Below are positions 27,233 through 35,539 of a stretch of 64,000 bases of DNA, piece after piece. Source of the stretch: Cohnella candidum. GTDB taxonomy: Bacteria > Bacillota > Bacilli > Paenibacillales > Paenibacillaceae. How positions within the stretch are numbered: position 1 is the first letter of the stretch; every line of letters begins with the position of its first letter. The stretch spans positions 248,001 through 312,000 of the forward strand of contig NZ_CP033433.1 in NCBI RefSeq assembly GCF_003713065.1, written 5' to 3'. The notes beneath the pieces are model-generated. The model saw only the letters and a program-made list of their open reading frames with translations, did not search any database and was not told the DNA's origin. Made by a program: the position numbers and the translations under genes.

Positions 27233-27251
27233 CCTCTACATAAGCAACGGA

Positions 27252-27286
27252 AAACCCGGTCTCCTCATGGAGGCCGGGTTTGTTTG
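27252..27286 (+). terminator. Rho-independent terminator
   Basis: AACCCGGTCTCC TCAT GGAGGCCGGGTT followed by TGTTTG. Confidence 0.85.
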
Positions 27287-27297
27287 TACCAAACAGC

Positions 27298-27378
27298 ATG
27301 ACGGCGGCCGCTGCCGATGGCGATATCACCGACGAGGAATTGGATGCGGTCGCGGCCTACTTGAAGCAAATCGAGTAA
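27298..27378 (+). pseudogene. Possible remnant of a cytochrome c C-terminus
   Basis: A 26-codon frame reading MTAAAADGDITDEELDAVAA then YLKQIE. The end matches the last helix of small c-type cytochromes (DEELxAVAAYL). No CxxCH heme site and no ribosome site precede it, so it looks like the tail of a lost gene. The trpS leader promoter overlaps its last codons. Confidence 0.3.
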
Positions 27379-27389
27379 AGGCGTATAAT
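27361..27389 (+). promoter_or_regulatory. Promoter of the trpS leader
   Basis: TTGAAG (27361-27366), 17 bases, TATAAT (27384-27389). Confidence 0.75.
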
Positions 27390-27395
27390 GACTTT

Positions 27396-27672
27396 CTAAA
27401 TCGACGAGTAATCGGCAATGAACGGAACAAGTAAGCGGGGGTCAAGGCGCTTCAGAGAGCCGGTGGATGCTGCGAACCGGTGCGACGCCCACGCCGAATG
27501 GATCCCGGAGCCGGGAGTGCAAGGCGGAAGATCGCCCGAAGCTCTCCGACTGTTCCCCGTTACAGGAACCTAAGGTTGCGACTCTCCGATCCGGCAGGCC
27601 CGGGGGAGGTTGCGGCGAATAAGGGTGGCACCACGGCTTCCACGTCCCTTGCGGACGGGAGGCCTTTTTATT
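27396..27672 (+). ncRNA. T-box riboswitch, tryptophan specifier
   Basis: Stem I landmarks TCAGAGAGCCGGTGG and TGCTGCGAACCGG are at 27452-27480. The specifier loop reads GAATGGATCCC, placing TGG (Trp) at 27499-27501. The T-box core AAGGGTGGCACCACGG is at 27621-27636 and pairs with an uncharged tRNA acceptor end. A terminator with TTGC loop and GGACGGGAGGCCTTTTT follows at about 27636-27668. Known mechanism: uncharged tRNA-Trp favours the antiterminator and raises trpS expression. The specifier agrees with the downstream gene. Confidence 0.93.
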
Positions 27673-27696
27673 TTGCCCGGAAGGCGGTAGATTTCC

Positions 27697-28695
27697 ATGT
27701 CCAAGCAACGCGTATTGTCAGGCATTCAACCGAGCGGCAAACTGACCCTCGGCAACTACATCGGCGCCATGATCAACTATGTCGCCCTGCAGCATGAGCA
27801 CGACTGCTATTACATGATCGTCGATCTCCACGCGATTACGGTGCCCCAGGAACCGGCTGCGCTGCGCGAACAATCAGAGGCGGTGGCCGCGCTGTTCGTG
27901 GCCGTCGGGCTGGATCCCGCGAAGGCGGCGATTTTCCTGCAATCCCACGTGCGCGCCCACGCGGAACTGGGCTGGATCATGACCACGCTCTCGTACATGG
28001 GCGAGCTCGAAAGAATGACCCAGTTCAAAGACAAAGCCGCCGGCAAAGACGCGGTGGGAGCGGGCTTGTTCACGTATCCCGCGCTGATGGCGGCGGACAT
28101 TCTGCTGTACAAAACGAAACTCGTTCCCGTCGGAGAAGACCAGAAGCAGCATTTGGAGCTGACCCGGGATTTGGCCGGCCGCTTCAACCACCGTTTCGGG
28201 GAGACGCTCGTCGTGCCGGAGCCTTTCATCCCGAAGGTCGGCGCCCGGATCATGTCCCTGGACGACGCAACCAAAAAAATGAGCAAAAGCAATCCGAACC
28301 CCGGCAGTTATATCGCCCTCCTGGATTCCCCGGACGATATCCGCAAAAAAATATCCCGGGCCAAGACGGACTTGGGCCGGGAAATCGTCTTCGATCCTGC
28401 GGAGAAGCCGGAGATCAGCAACTTGATGAGCATTTTCTCCCAATGTACGGGCAAATCCCTGGACGAGATTCAGAAGGACTACGAAGGACAAGGCTACGGC
28501 ACGTTCAAAAAGGACGTCGCGGAAGCGGTCGTGTCGGTGCTGGAGCCGATCCAGCGGAAATACGCCGATATCCGCGCATCCGGGGAAATCCATCGGATTT
28601 TGAAGGACGGAGCCGAGAGGGCGTCCGCCGTGGCGGAAACGACCGTTCGCGAAGTGAAAGAGGCGATGGGGTTCGTGCTGCCCGCCCGGGATTAA
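27697..28695 (+). CDS. trpS: Tryptophanyl-tRNA synthetase
   Basis: 332 residues, normal length. It charges tRNA-Trp with tryptophan. The class I signature appears as PSGKLTLGNYIGA near the N-terminus and KKMSKSN at about 195 (KMSKS loop). GEDQKQHLELTRDLAGRFN is typical of TrpRS. It is controlled by the T-box leader directly upstream. GGAAGGCGG precedes the ATG at a slightly long distance. Confidence 0.97.
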   Translation: MSKQRVLSGIQPSGKLTLGNYIGAMINYVALQHEHDCYYMIVDLHAITVPQEPAALREQSEAVAALFVAVGLDPAKAAIFLQSHVRAHAELGWIMTTLSYMGELERMTQFKDKAAGKDAVGAGLFTYPALMAADILLYKTKLVPVGEDQKQHLELTRDLAGRFNHRFGETLVVPEPFIPKVGARIMSLDDATKKMSKSNPNPGSYIALLDSPDDIRKKISRAKTDLGREIVFDPAEKPEISNLMSIFSQCTGKSLDEIQKDYEGQGYGTFKKDVAEAVVSVLEPIQRKYADIRASGEIHRILKDGAERASAVAETTVREVKEAMGFVLPARD

Positions 28696-28698
28696 GCT

Positions 28699-28863
28699 TT
28701 ACCGACGGCTGCGGGCTTTCCACACGAATCCCGCGCCGATCGTGGCGACGGTCAACACGCCGAACAAGATCGCGAGCCACACATTGTAGCTGATGCTGAT
28801 CGCCGTGGCGCTCATCCAGATAACGGACGTTACGGCAAAGAGTAACGAAGCGGTTTTGCTCAT
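28699..28863 (-). CDS. Small two-helix membrane protein
   Basis: 54 residues (MSKTASLLFAVTSVIWMSAT...), two hydrophobic helices and a basic end (KARSRR). The start at 28863 is supported by TTAGGAGG about 9 bases upstream; longer frames lack a ribosome site. Convergent with trpS, with only 3 bases between the stops. Function unknown. Confidence 0.65.
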   Translation of the reverse strand: MSKTASLLFAVTSVIWMSATAISISYNVWLAILFGVLTVATIGAGFVWKARSRR

Positions 28864-28881
28864 TTTTTCGAATCCTCCTAA

Positions 28882-28910
28882 GCATATTTTTCTGCGGGTC
28901 CAGCATAATA
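28882..28910 (+). promoter_or_regulatory. Sigma-G-type promoter of the SASP gene
   Basis: GCATA (28882-28886), 17 bases, CATAATA (28904-28910), matching the forespore sigma-G pattern. It lies 50 bases before the SASP start. Confidence 0.65.
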
Positions 28911-28959
28911 AAGAGGCAAGCTTGCACCCCATAACAGCAAGGCGAAAGGAGTTTCAAAA

Positions 28960-29208
28960 ATGCCAGCAAATCAACAGTCTCAAGGCAGCAGCAGCCGGAA
29001 CCAAGTTCTGGTTCCCCAAGCTCGCGCAGGCCTGAATAACATGAAGATGGAAGCCGCTCAATCTCTTGGAGTTCAAATCCCGGCAGACGGATACTACGGC
29101 AACGTGACCAGCCGCGAAACCGGTTCGCTTGGCGGTTACATCACCAAAAACCTGGTAGCCATGGCGGAACAACAACTGTCCGGCGGCAGCCAATTCACGA
29201 ACCGCTAA
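28960..29208 (+). CDS. Alpha/beta-type small acid-soluble spore protein
   Basis: 82 residues. NQVLVPQARAGLNNMKMEAA and TSRETGSLGGYITKNLVAMA are the two conserved DNA-binding segments of alpha/beta SASPs, which coat and protect spore DNA and are cut by the GPR protease at germination. The expected GPR site region reads KMEAAQSLG, a variant of the usual (F/Y)EIA. AAAGGAG precedes the ATG. The sigma-G-type promoter agrees with forespore expression. Confidence 0.93.
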   Translation: MPANQQSQGSSSRNQVLVPQARAGLNNMKMEAAQSLGVQIPADGYYGNVTSRETGSLGGYITKNLVAMAEQQLSGGSQFTNR

Positions 29209-29232
29209 CGCGCTTCCGTAATCCTGAAGCGA

Positions 29233-29258
29233 AAGCCCGAGGCCAGCCTCGGGCTTTT
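29233..29258 (+). terminator. Rho-independent terminator
   Basis: AAGCCCGAGG CCAG CCTCGGGCTT TT, after the SASP gene. Confidence 0.9.
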
Positions 29259-29349
29259 AGCGTTGCCGCTGCGGACCTCTTCTATAGTGATGGACGGGTG
29301 AAGGAACGTCAAGAAAAAAGACCCTTGCGGGTCCCGAGTCCGATACCTG

Positions 29350-30333
29350 TCAATACGTCGTCATGCGCAGCCTTTTCTCCAACCGGTCTTCGCTTAGCCA
29401 GCCGACGTAGGATTGAAGCGGGCGGTAACTCGAATCCATCATGACGACCGCCACGAACGGGTATTGTTTGCGGTACCGGTATCGGATATCGACCCACCGG
29501 ACCTCGTATCCCCATGTCTGCACCTTGACGCTCGCGCAAGGAAACGGGGTGATGCCCAGAAAGGCTTGGATGTCCGGATGGCTTTTCGAAGCTTCGGCAG
29601 CCGGATGATCGTCGCAGGAGAGCGTGTCGTGCCAGTGCAGGCGCCCCCGTTCCCATACTCCTACGCCGTACAAACCGTCCTCCGATCGGCGGACCACGTT
29701 CCAACGGTAGGGGGAGATGGTCGGAAGCAGCGTGTAGCGGTCCCCGCGGCGCCCTTCAGGATCGGAGGAAGAGACTTTTCGCGACAACTTGCGGTGTACG
29801 GCGGTTCGCCATACATAGTAGATCGCGAGCAGCACGTACAGAACCGGGAAGATGACTCTCGGTTCGGCCGACCCGGAAGCCCAGAGAAGGATGGCCAGCA
29901 CGTGCGCCGAGAAGATGAACGGGTCGAAAATGTGGATGATATTCCATTTGACCCATTCTTTGCTGATCGGGCGGTAAGCTTGGGTGCCGTAGGCGTTGAA
30001 CAGATCCGAGAACACGTGGACGACGACGGACACGAACACCCAGAAGCCCAGATGCCACCACGGAATATCCCGGAAAGCGAGCGTCAGGCATAGCGTGATC
30101 AAACCGGTCCAAATGAAGATCGCGGGCAGGGAGTGGGACATCCCCCGGTGATTTTTGATATAATCGGCATTGCTTTTCAACCTTAGAAGCATATCCAAAT
30201 CCGGCGCGTTGGAACCGGCCACGGTACCTAGAAGAATCGCGGCAGCGCCGTAAGGGTGCGAGGAGATCACGGGGTCGATCATGGCCAGACCGCCTAAGCC
30301 CAGCCCGAATACGAAATGGGTTCCGGTATCCAT
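29350..30333 (-). CDS. yfhP: YfhP-like metal-dependent hydrolase, membrane-bound
   Basis: 327 residues. The N-terminal half is the DUF457/YdjM-type membrane hydrolase: MDTGTHFVFGLGLGGLA, GSNAPDLDMLLRLKS, NHRGMSHSLPA, HVFSDLFNAYGTQAYRPIS, with His/Asp residues that could bind a metal. About four membrane helices follow, then a soluble C-terminal domain of about 130 residues. B. subtilis YfhP is the closest named relative. The GGAGA ribosome site is about 9 bases before the ATG. Substrate unknown. Confidence 0.88.
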   Translation of the reverse strand: MDTGTHFVFGLGLGGLAMIDPVISSHPYGAAAILLGTVAGSNAPDLDMLLRLKSNADYIKNHRGMSHSLPAIFIWTGLITLCLTLAFRDIPWWHLGFWVFVSVVVHVFSDLFNAYGTQAYRPISKEWVKWNIIHIFDPFIFSAHVLAILLWASGSAEPRVIFPVLYVLLAIYYVWRTAVHRKLSRKVSSSDPEGRRGDRYTLLPTISPYRWNVVRRSEDGLYGVGVWERGRLHWHDTLSCDDHPAAEASKSHPDIQAFLGITPFPCASVKVQTWGYEVRWVDIRYRYRKQYPFVAVVMMDSSYRPLQSYVGWLSEDRLEKRLRMTTY

Positions 30334-30422
30334 AGGAACGTCTCCTTCTGTGCTGCATTCTCACGGTCGAGGTACAGTACAGTATGGACGTCGTCCGCCA
30401 TTCTTATGAAGGAGAGCCGTGT

Positions 30423-30710
30423 ATGATCCTTTTTTGCGAATATGCGATTCCGGAGCCGAACCGTGAAACGTTCCGTTCCTGGGCGGCAGCCCGTCCCGAA
30501 TTATGGCAAGGTGGAGAGTTGATGGAAAACGTGACGCAGCCCGGCGTATTCGTGGAAATTTGGCCGGTGGCAGACGAATCCGCGGCGCTCCGCAAACAAA
30601 AAGAACGCCTCGACGGGCGTTCCGATTGGAAACAAATAGAGGCCTGGGTGAAAGGCGGCGCCGAGGGCGTGCGCGTGTGGACGTTCCGTCCGATCATTCC
30701 TCGCGGGTAA
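30423..30710 (+). CDS. Hypothetical protein, possible ferredoxin-like fold
   Basis: 95 residues. MILFCEYAIPEPNRETFRSW, VFVEIWPVADESAALRKQKE and VRVWTFRPI suggest a beta-alpha-beta pattern like the dimeric alpha/beta barrel (antibiotic monooxygenase) fold; this is a guess from secondary structure. GAAGGAGAG lies 6 bases before the ATG at 30423. Its 3' end overlaps the convergent gerQ gene by 17 bases. Confidence 0.65.
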   Translation: MILFCEYAIPEPNRETFRSWAAARPELWQGGELMENVTQPGVFVEIWPVADESAALRKQKERLDGRSDWKQIEAWVKGGAEGVRVWTFRPIIPRG

Positions 30711-31266
30711 GCCCCATCGTGCCCATGGCTCCGGCTGAGCCGAACGGCAGCGTATAATTGAGCGGCTGGTCGAACGTAATGTAGTCCAGGTTGACCGTGA
30801 GCAGGAGAAAACGCTTGCCCGTCGTGGGGTCGCTGATGATGATGTGGTCGCGGCCCGCGGCTTCCAGGACGCCTTTAAACACTTTGGCGTTCCATTCGCA
30901 GTTGTTCTCGAACGTCATGTAAATCGTGGCGACTTTGCCGAGGTTCATGCGCAAAATATTTTCCACGTAAGATTCTTCGGTTCCGGCCACGCCGGGAACG
31001 ACCGTCCCGCCGGGCGTCATGGGTAAGCCGCTCGGCACGGAAGGAGGCACCGCCCCGGTCATCGTCGGCATCATGCCGGGTACGCCTCCTACGAGGGGCG
31101 TCGTGCCGGGTATCGTACCGGGAAATCCGGCGCCGGGCATCGGCATCGTCGGCATCGTCGGCATCGCCGGCATCGTGCCGGTTACGCCTCCCACTCCCGT
31201 CATCGGCATGTTCAATCCGGCCGTACCTCCTGCTTGGGGATACCCGGCCCAACTTCTCATGTACAT
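30694..31266 (-). CDS. gerQ: Spore coat protein GerQ
   Basis: 190 residues. A Met/Pro/Gly/Thr-rich N-terminal half (GTMPAMPTMPTMPMPGAG) is followed by the conserved GerQ domain: EESYVENILRMNLGKVATIYMTFENNCEWNAKVFKGVLEAAGRDHIIISDP. GerQ is a coat protein cross-linked by transglutaminase and needed to hold CwlJ in the spore coat. It follows cwlJ by 20 bases, the same pairing as in B. subtilis. The ATG at 31266 is preferred because GGAGGA lies 9 bases before it; the ATG at 31275 touches the ribosome site. Confidence 0.93.
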   Translation of the reverse strand: MYMRSWAGYPQAGGTAGLNMPMTGVGGVTGTMPAMPTMPTMPMPGAGFPGTIPGTTPLVGGVPGMMPTMTGAVPPSVPSGLPMTPGGTVVPGVAGTEESYVENILRMNLGKVATIYMTFENNCEWNAKVFKGVLEAAGRDHIIISDPTTGKRFLLLTVNLDYITFDQPLNYTLPFGSAGAMGTMGLTREE

Positions 31267-31286
31267 CGATTCCATTCCTCCTTCAT

Positions 31287-31709
31287 TTAATAAACGCGGG
31301 GGCATTCGGATGCGGCCGGCGCAAAAAAGCAATGCGCTTTGAATCGGCCGGTGTTCCTTTGGCCGTACCAATTGCCGGGACAAGAGCCTGCAGGACGGAA
31401 AAACCAAAGCGCGTTCGACGCGGGATGGGTCCGCTCGCCGTTCACCGCTCTAGTGGCCAACCGGGTATACTTCCCGCGCGCCCTCTGGTAAAAATAAGGT
31501 TTCTGTGCCGCTTCGAATCCGCCCGGGGATTGAAAAACCATGTTCGGGATCGAGCGGATGTTCTTGAAGTCGAGGCAGTTGCCGAGCACCCGGTTCACGC
31601 CGACGTTGCCGACCATCAGCATCCCGAGCTCGCCTTCCCCCTCGGCTTCCGCGCGCATGAGCCGGCCGAGCATTTGGATGTCGCTGCTGCTTGCCTTGAT
31701 CACGGCCAT
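31287..31709 (-). CDS. cwlJ: Spore cortex-lytic hydrolase CwlJ
   Basis: 140 residues. LGRLMRAEAEGEGELGMLMVGNVGVNR is the SleB/CwlJ (hydrolase 2) signature with the catalytic Glu; PYFYQRARGKYTRLATRAVNGERTHPASNALWFFRP and the end NTGRFKAHCFFAP match CwlJ along its length. It degrades the spore cortex during germination, especially with calcium-dipicolinate. The ATG at 31709 aligns with B. subtilis CwlJ. A sequence AATACACT (31759-31766, minus) resembles a sigma-E -10, which would fit mother-cell expression. Confidence 0.93.
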   Translation of the reverse strand: MAVIKASSSDIQMLGRLMRAEAEGEGELGMLMVGNVGVNRVLGNCLDFKNIRSIPNMVFQSPGGFEAAQKPYFYQRARGKYTRLATRAVNGERTHPASNALWFFRPAGSCPGNWYGQRNTGRFKAHCFFAPAASECPRVY

Positions 31710-31948
31710 CGGATGTGCCATCCCTTCTTTTTTTCGCAATAGGCAGTTGCCGCATTACAGTGTATTTCGGGCGCCCTTTTTTGGTGAATCGGAATCCGGA
31801 AAACGGCGGAAGTTCCCAGGATGGACACACGTAGTGGCGATTTGATGAACACGGGAGCGCGAACATTGTCATTCGCTTTCCAAATGGGTATCATGGAAAG
31901 CATAACGTTCGCCTCTTGTTTTTTCGGGGACTAGTCAGGAGGAACACC

Positions 31949-32806
31949 GTGTTCAAAGATCTTGTGGCCCTGACCAAACCGCGCATCATTCGGCTCAACC
32001 TGATTGCGGCATTCGGCGGTTTCTGGGTCGCTTCCAAATGGGATATCGATGTATGGCTGCTAATCTGGATGCTTCTCGGCTCTGCGCTGACGATGGCATC
32101 CGCTTGCGTTTTCAACAACTATCTGGACCGCGATTTCGACACCAAAATGGCGAGAACGCAAAACCGCGCGCTGCCGCAAGGCCGCATGAAACCGTCATTC
32201 GTGCTCGGATATGCGGTCGTTCTCGGCGTAATCGGCTCGGCGATTCTGTTTATCCTCGTCAACCCGTTGACCGGCTGGCTCGGGCTGCTTGGCATGTTCG
32301 TGTACGTCGTCATTTACACGATGTGGCTCAAACGCAACTCGACCTGGAGCACGTCCGTCGGAGGCATCTCCGGCGCGATGCCGCCCGTGATCGGGTACTG
32401 CGCGGTGACGAATACGGTGGACGAAGGGGCATGGATCCTGTTCGCGCTCTTGTTCCTATGGCAGCCACCGCATTTTTGGTCACTTGCCATCCGCAGACGA
32501 GAAGAATACCGCGCGGCCGGATTCCCGCTGCTGCCGGTCGTCAAAGGCGTGACGCGGACGAAGTGGCAGATGCTTCCTTATATCGCGTTGCTGCTTCCGG
32601 CTTCCATCCTGATGAACACTTACGGTTACGTGGGCAAATATTTCTTGATTCTGTCGCTGGCCTTGGGCGTCGTTTGGCTTGTCCACGCTTTGACCGGGCT
32701 GCGTGCCAAAGACGACGAAAAATGGGCGAAAGCCGACTTTTTCCTCTCCATTAACTACTTGATGGTTATGTTTTTGGTCATGATCCTCAATACGAACGGA
32801 GTGTAA
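31949..32806 (+). CDS. ctaB: Protoheme IX farnesyltransferase
   Basis: 285 residues with about eight or nine membrane helices. It attaches a farnesyl group to heme B to make heme O, the first step to heme A for cytochrome oxidase. NNYLDRDFDTKMART is the first Asp-rich site and ITGAMP-like SVGGISGAMPPVIGY is conserved. GTG at 31949 is the start, 5 bases after AGGAGG. The Sco protein gene follows after 5 bases, a functional pair; heme A synthase lies at 45 kb. Confidence 0.95.
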   Translation: MFKDLVALTKPRIIRLNLIAAFGGFWVASKWDIDVWLLIWMLLGSALTMASACVFNNYLDRDFDTKMARTQNRALPQGRMKPSFVLGYAVVLGVIGSAILFILVNPLTGWLGLLGMFVYVVIYTMWLKRNSTWSTSVGGISGAMPPVIGYCAVTNTVDEGAWILFALLFLWQPPHFWSLAIRRREEYRAAGFPLLPVVKGVTRTKWQMLPYIALLLPASILMNTYGYVGKYFLILSLALGVVWLVHALTGLRAKDDEKWAKADFFLSINYLMVMFLVMILNTNGV

Positions 32807-32811
32807 CGACT

Positions 32812-33441
32812 GTGGAACAAGAGCAAAAAACGGCCGTGAGCCGGAAGCGTTACACGTTCCCCTTGATCGTGCTGGCGGTCTGCCTCGTGCTGGGAGGCTA
32901 CATCCTCTGGAGTCAAAACAGCACCTCGAAGTATCCGAAAGGCGCGGACTTTTCCTACACCGATACGGATGGTCAAACGGTCACGCTGAAAAACACGAAC
33001 GGCAACGTCCGCCTGCTCTATTTCTTCTACTCCTATTGCCCGGACGTATGTCCGCCGACGACTTTCCTGATGTCGCAAGTGCAGGACGAGCTCAAGAAGA
33101 CCGGAGACTTCGGCAAGGACGTGGAATTCCTGTCGGTCACGATCGACCCGACGCGGGATACCCCGGAGCGCATGAAGGAGTTCGGCGGCAAGCTCGGCGC
33201 CGACTTGAGCGGATGGAAATTCCTTCGGGGCGACGAGAAAGCGACGGCCGAGCTGGCCAAGAAATACCAGATTCTCGTCACCAAGGATGAAGAGGGCAAC
33301 TTCGGGCATATGAACCTGATCGTGCTCCTGGATAAGAAAGGCAGAATCCGCGATTGGATTTCCGCCAACGATTACTTCGCGAACGGCAAGGATAACCTGC
33401 CGCTCAGCGATTTCGTCAAAAAAATCACCGATTTGCTGTAA
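32812..33441 (+). CDS. SCO1/SenC family copper chaperone
   Basis: 209 residues. One membrane helix (TFPLIVLAVCLVLGGYILW) anchors a thioredoxin-like domain outside the membrane. Cys76 and Cys80 (CPDVC) and His166 (GHMN) are the copper ligands. It helps insert copper into the CuA site of cytochrome c oxidase. VTIDPTRDTPERMKEFG is the family motif. GTG start with GGAGTG about 9 bases before. Co-transcribed with ctaB. Confidence 0.94.
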   Translation: MEQEQKTAVSRKRYTFPLIVLAVCLVLGGYILWSQNSTSKYPKGADFSYTDTDGQTVTLKNTNGNVRLLYFFYSYCPDVCPPTTFLMSQVQDELKKTGDFGKDVEFLSVTIDPTRDTPERMKEFGGKLGADLSGWKFLRGDEKATAELAKKYQILVTKDEEGNFGHMNLIVLLDKKGRIRDWISANDYFANGKDNLPLSDFVKKITDLL

Positions 33442-33445
33442 CGAC

Positions 33446-33485
33446 AAGGCCGCCTCCCGAGTGCGTTCGGGGGCGGCCTTTTTTT
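33446..33485. terminator. Strong terminator between convergent genes
   Basis: AAGGCCGCCTCCCGA / TCGGGGGCGGCCTT with TTTTT after. Confidence 0.9.
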
Positions 33486-33499
33486 GAAGGACGGCTGGG

Positions 33500-33862
33500 T
33501 TAAATAGGGGAGGGGCTGTAAGGCGCCGGCTCCGGGTACAGAATGTATTCTCCCAGCCCCGCTTTCTCCAACTGCTGGATGAGGTAATCTTCCGGCGTTC
33601 CTTCGACGCCTTTGTAGCCTTTGCGGGTATAGATATGCTCCGCGTCCGGAAACGTGTCGCGAAGCATGCCGCGGATCCGACGGCCGGAGGAATCGTTGTC
33701 CATGAAAAGGAATACTTGGCGGTTTCCGACGGCTTTGCGCAAAGCTTCGATCCGGCCGCTGTTCAGCGTTCCGAACGTGCAGTGCACGGGAATCCAGGGC
33801 GATAGGACGCGGGAAAGGCGGCTTTTGTCGTTTTTCCCTTCCACGATGATGGCGATATCCAT
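33500..33862 (-). CDS. Small toprim-domain protein
   Basis: 120 residues consisting of a toprim domain: Glu8 in IIVEGKND and Asp55/Asp57 in FLFMDNDSSGRRI, the metal-binding acids. Stand-alone toprim proteins related to RNase M5 and OLD-type proteins cut or rearrange nucleic acid. It is shorter than RnmV (about 185), so that identity is not claimed. No ksgA or other RnmV neighbour is present. Function unknown beyond the domain. Confidence 0.85.
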   Translation of the reverse strand: MDIAIIVEGKNDKSRLSRVLSPWIPVHCTFGTLNSGRIEALRKAVGNRQVFLFMDNDSSGRRIRGMLRDTFPDAEHIYTRKGYKGVEGTPEDYLIQQLEKAGLGEYILYPEPAPYSPSPI

Positions 33863-33938
33863 GGCGTGAACCCCCGTTTCGCGGCGTTTGGCTTGATTCC
33901 TGTTGGGAGTATTGTACCACGAAAGGGCAGGAGGTACT

Positions 33939-34040
33939 TCAGGTCAGCCCAAGTTCCAACACGATCACGAGCAAAATGAACAAAATCAGGACCAGCAAGC
34001 TGAAAATAAGCCGGAGTGGATATTCGCGCGCGTGCGCCAT
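33939..34040 (-). CDS. 33-residue single-pass membrane protein
   Basis: MAHAREYPLRLIFSLLVLIL then FILLVIVLELGLT: a basic front and one long hydrophobic helix, like the small YjcZ-type sporulation membrane proteins but without their Gly/Tyr-rich start. GGGGGGAACGGG precedes the ATG. It lies between the MFS gene and the toprim gene on the same strand. Confidence 0.55.
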   Translation of the reverse strand: MAHAREYPLRLIFSLLVLILFILLVIVLELGLT

Positions 34041-34158
34041 TCCCGTTCCCCCCGTTTCTTAGCCCGATTTCCTTCGTCCCCGGCAATGGCCGGAACGGGC
34101 GAGGGCCTTGATGCAGGATATGCGCCGGGCAGGGGTTTGACGCGGGCGAATACCCGGA

Positions 34159-35361
34159 TCAGGCGGGAGGAATGGCGGGACGTCCTTCCCAGCCGTCGTG
34201 GTACACGCGGCGGGGGTACAGCAGAATGAGCGCGGCCATCAACGCGAGAAACGAAAGGAAAAACGGAGACATATGGCCGCGTATCGCCCCTGCGGCCACG
34301 GGGCCGATGAAGGAGCCGATGGACATGGAAATGGACAGGAAAGAGAACGTTCTTCCGTAGCGGCCGGCGCCGCTCAATTGCAGCAGGAAAGACGTCATCG
34401 CCGGGAAGATGACTCCTTTGGCCATGCCGAGCGCGAACAGAACCGCGGCGAGAGGGACGGGCCAGCCCGACGCCAGCGCGTAATAGCCGGCGGCCAGCAG
34501 GCACAATCCGGCGATCGTCCGGGAGTAGGGCAGGTAGCGGTTCAGGAAGAGCAAGCCCAGCGTAGCGAGGGCGCCGAGGCTCATGACCGAAAAAAGCAGT
34601 CCCGTTGCCAGCACCTCGTCGCTCGTGCGGGCGCGCATGGGGAGCTCGAAGGACAGGATGCCTTGGGAGCAGGAAAGCGCGATGGGCAGGATGAACACGA
34701 TCCACGGGAACTTCCCATTTTCCCGAGGGAAGGGGGCCGCGTCTTTGCCCGAGCGTCCGGGTTCCGCTTCGATTTGCGATTCTCCCGGCACGCCTTCGGC
34801 GTTCATGGGCAGCTTGGCCGGCTCTTTGATGAACGCGATCGAGGTTAAACCCGTAAACAGCAAAATCCAGCCCAGCACCGTGAACGAAGCGTTGAAGCCG
34901 ATCGTGGCGGCCAGCCATGCGCCGGCGGCGGGAGAGACGACCGACGCGATCGTATGGACGAGACCGTTGCCGGCCATCAGCTTGCCTTGGTGGATATGGT
35001 TGCGGGCCATCCGCGCGAGAAGCGCCATGCAGGCCGGGGACAGAAACGCCAGGACGAACCCGCTCGCCGAACGGATGTACAAGAGCTGCCAGGGGTCGGT
35101 GACCCTCGCCTGAAGCAGCAGGAGAATGCCCGCACCGGTCAAGCTGGCGGAAATGAACAGGCGGCTGCCGAAGCGGTCCACGCCGTAACCCGCGAGCAGA
35201 TTTCCGGGAAGGTGGGTGATGGAATACATGCCCATGACCAGGCCGATGAACGACGGAGCCGCTCCGAGCGAGACGGCGAAGGGCGTCAGCATCGGGTATT
35301 GGGCGTGCAAATCGAAGAAGGCGACGAACAGGAAAAAATAGAGCCAGACGGCAGTTTTCAA
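34159..35361 (-). CDS. MFS transporter
   Basis: 400 residues, about 12 membrane helices in two halves with a charged central loop of about 50 residues (around 175-230). The major facilitator signature appears as GYGVDRFGSRLF between helices 2 and 3. TTG at 35361 is the start, with GGGAGG 9 bases before; longer frames run into the divergent promoter region. Substrate unknown; drug efflux is common for this subgroup but not shown. Confidence 0.88.
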   Translation of the reverse strand: MKTAVWLYFFLFVAFFDLHAQYPMLTPFAVSLGAAPSFIGLVMGMYSITHLPGNLLAGYGVDRFGSRLFISASLTGAGILLLLQARVTDPWQLLYIRSASGFVLAFLSPACMALLARMARNHIHQGKLMAGNGLVHTIASVVSPAAGAWLAATIGFNASFTVLGWILLFTGLTSIAFIKEPAKLPMNAEGVPGESQIEAEPGRSGKDAAPFPRENGKFPWIVFILPIALSCSQGILSFELPMRARTSDEVLATGLLFSVMSLGALATLGLLFLNRYLPYSRTIAGLCLLAAGYYALASGWPVPLAAVLFALGMAKGVIFPAMTSFLLQLSGAGRYGRTFSFLSISMSIGSFIGPVAAGAIRGHMSPFFLSFLALMAALILLYPRRVYHDGWEGRPAIPPA

Positions 35362-35437
35362 TGGACGGAACCTCCCTTGTCCGCAGGCGGCGGCATATCC
35401 TACTTGTACGTCGGAGCGCTTCGGGTTATGCCCCTCG

Positions 35438-35467
35438 TTTACGGGGTACAAGTCCGTAAGGTATAAT
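35438..35467 (+). promoter_or_regulatory. SigA-type promoter
   Basis: TTTACG (35438-35443), 18 bases, TATAAT (35462-35467), divergent from the MFS gene. Confidence 0.55.
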
Positions 35468-35539
35468 GATCGAGATGCCTGTTCGCAAGGTTTATCGCCC
35501 TTATTCATGGATGTTATCGTCAGAGGAGAGTCGGTCTTC

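Noticed and set aside
33500..33862. RNase M5 (rnmV) for the toprim protein
   Set aside because: Only 120 residues against about 185, and no ksgA or tatD neighbour.
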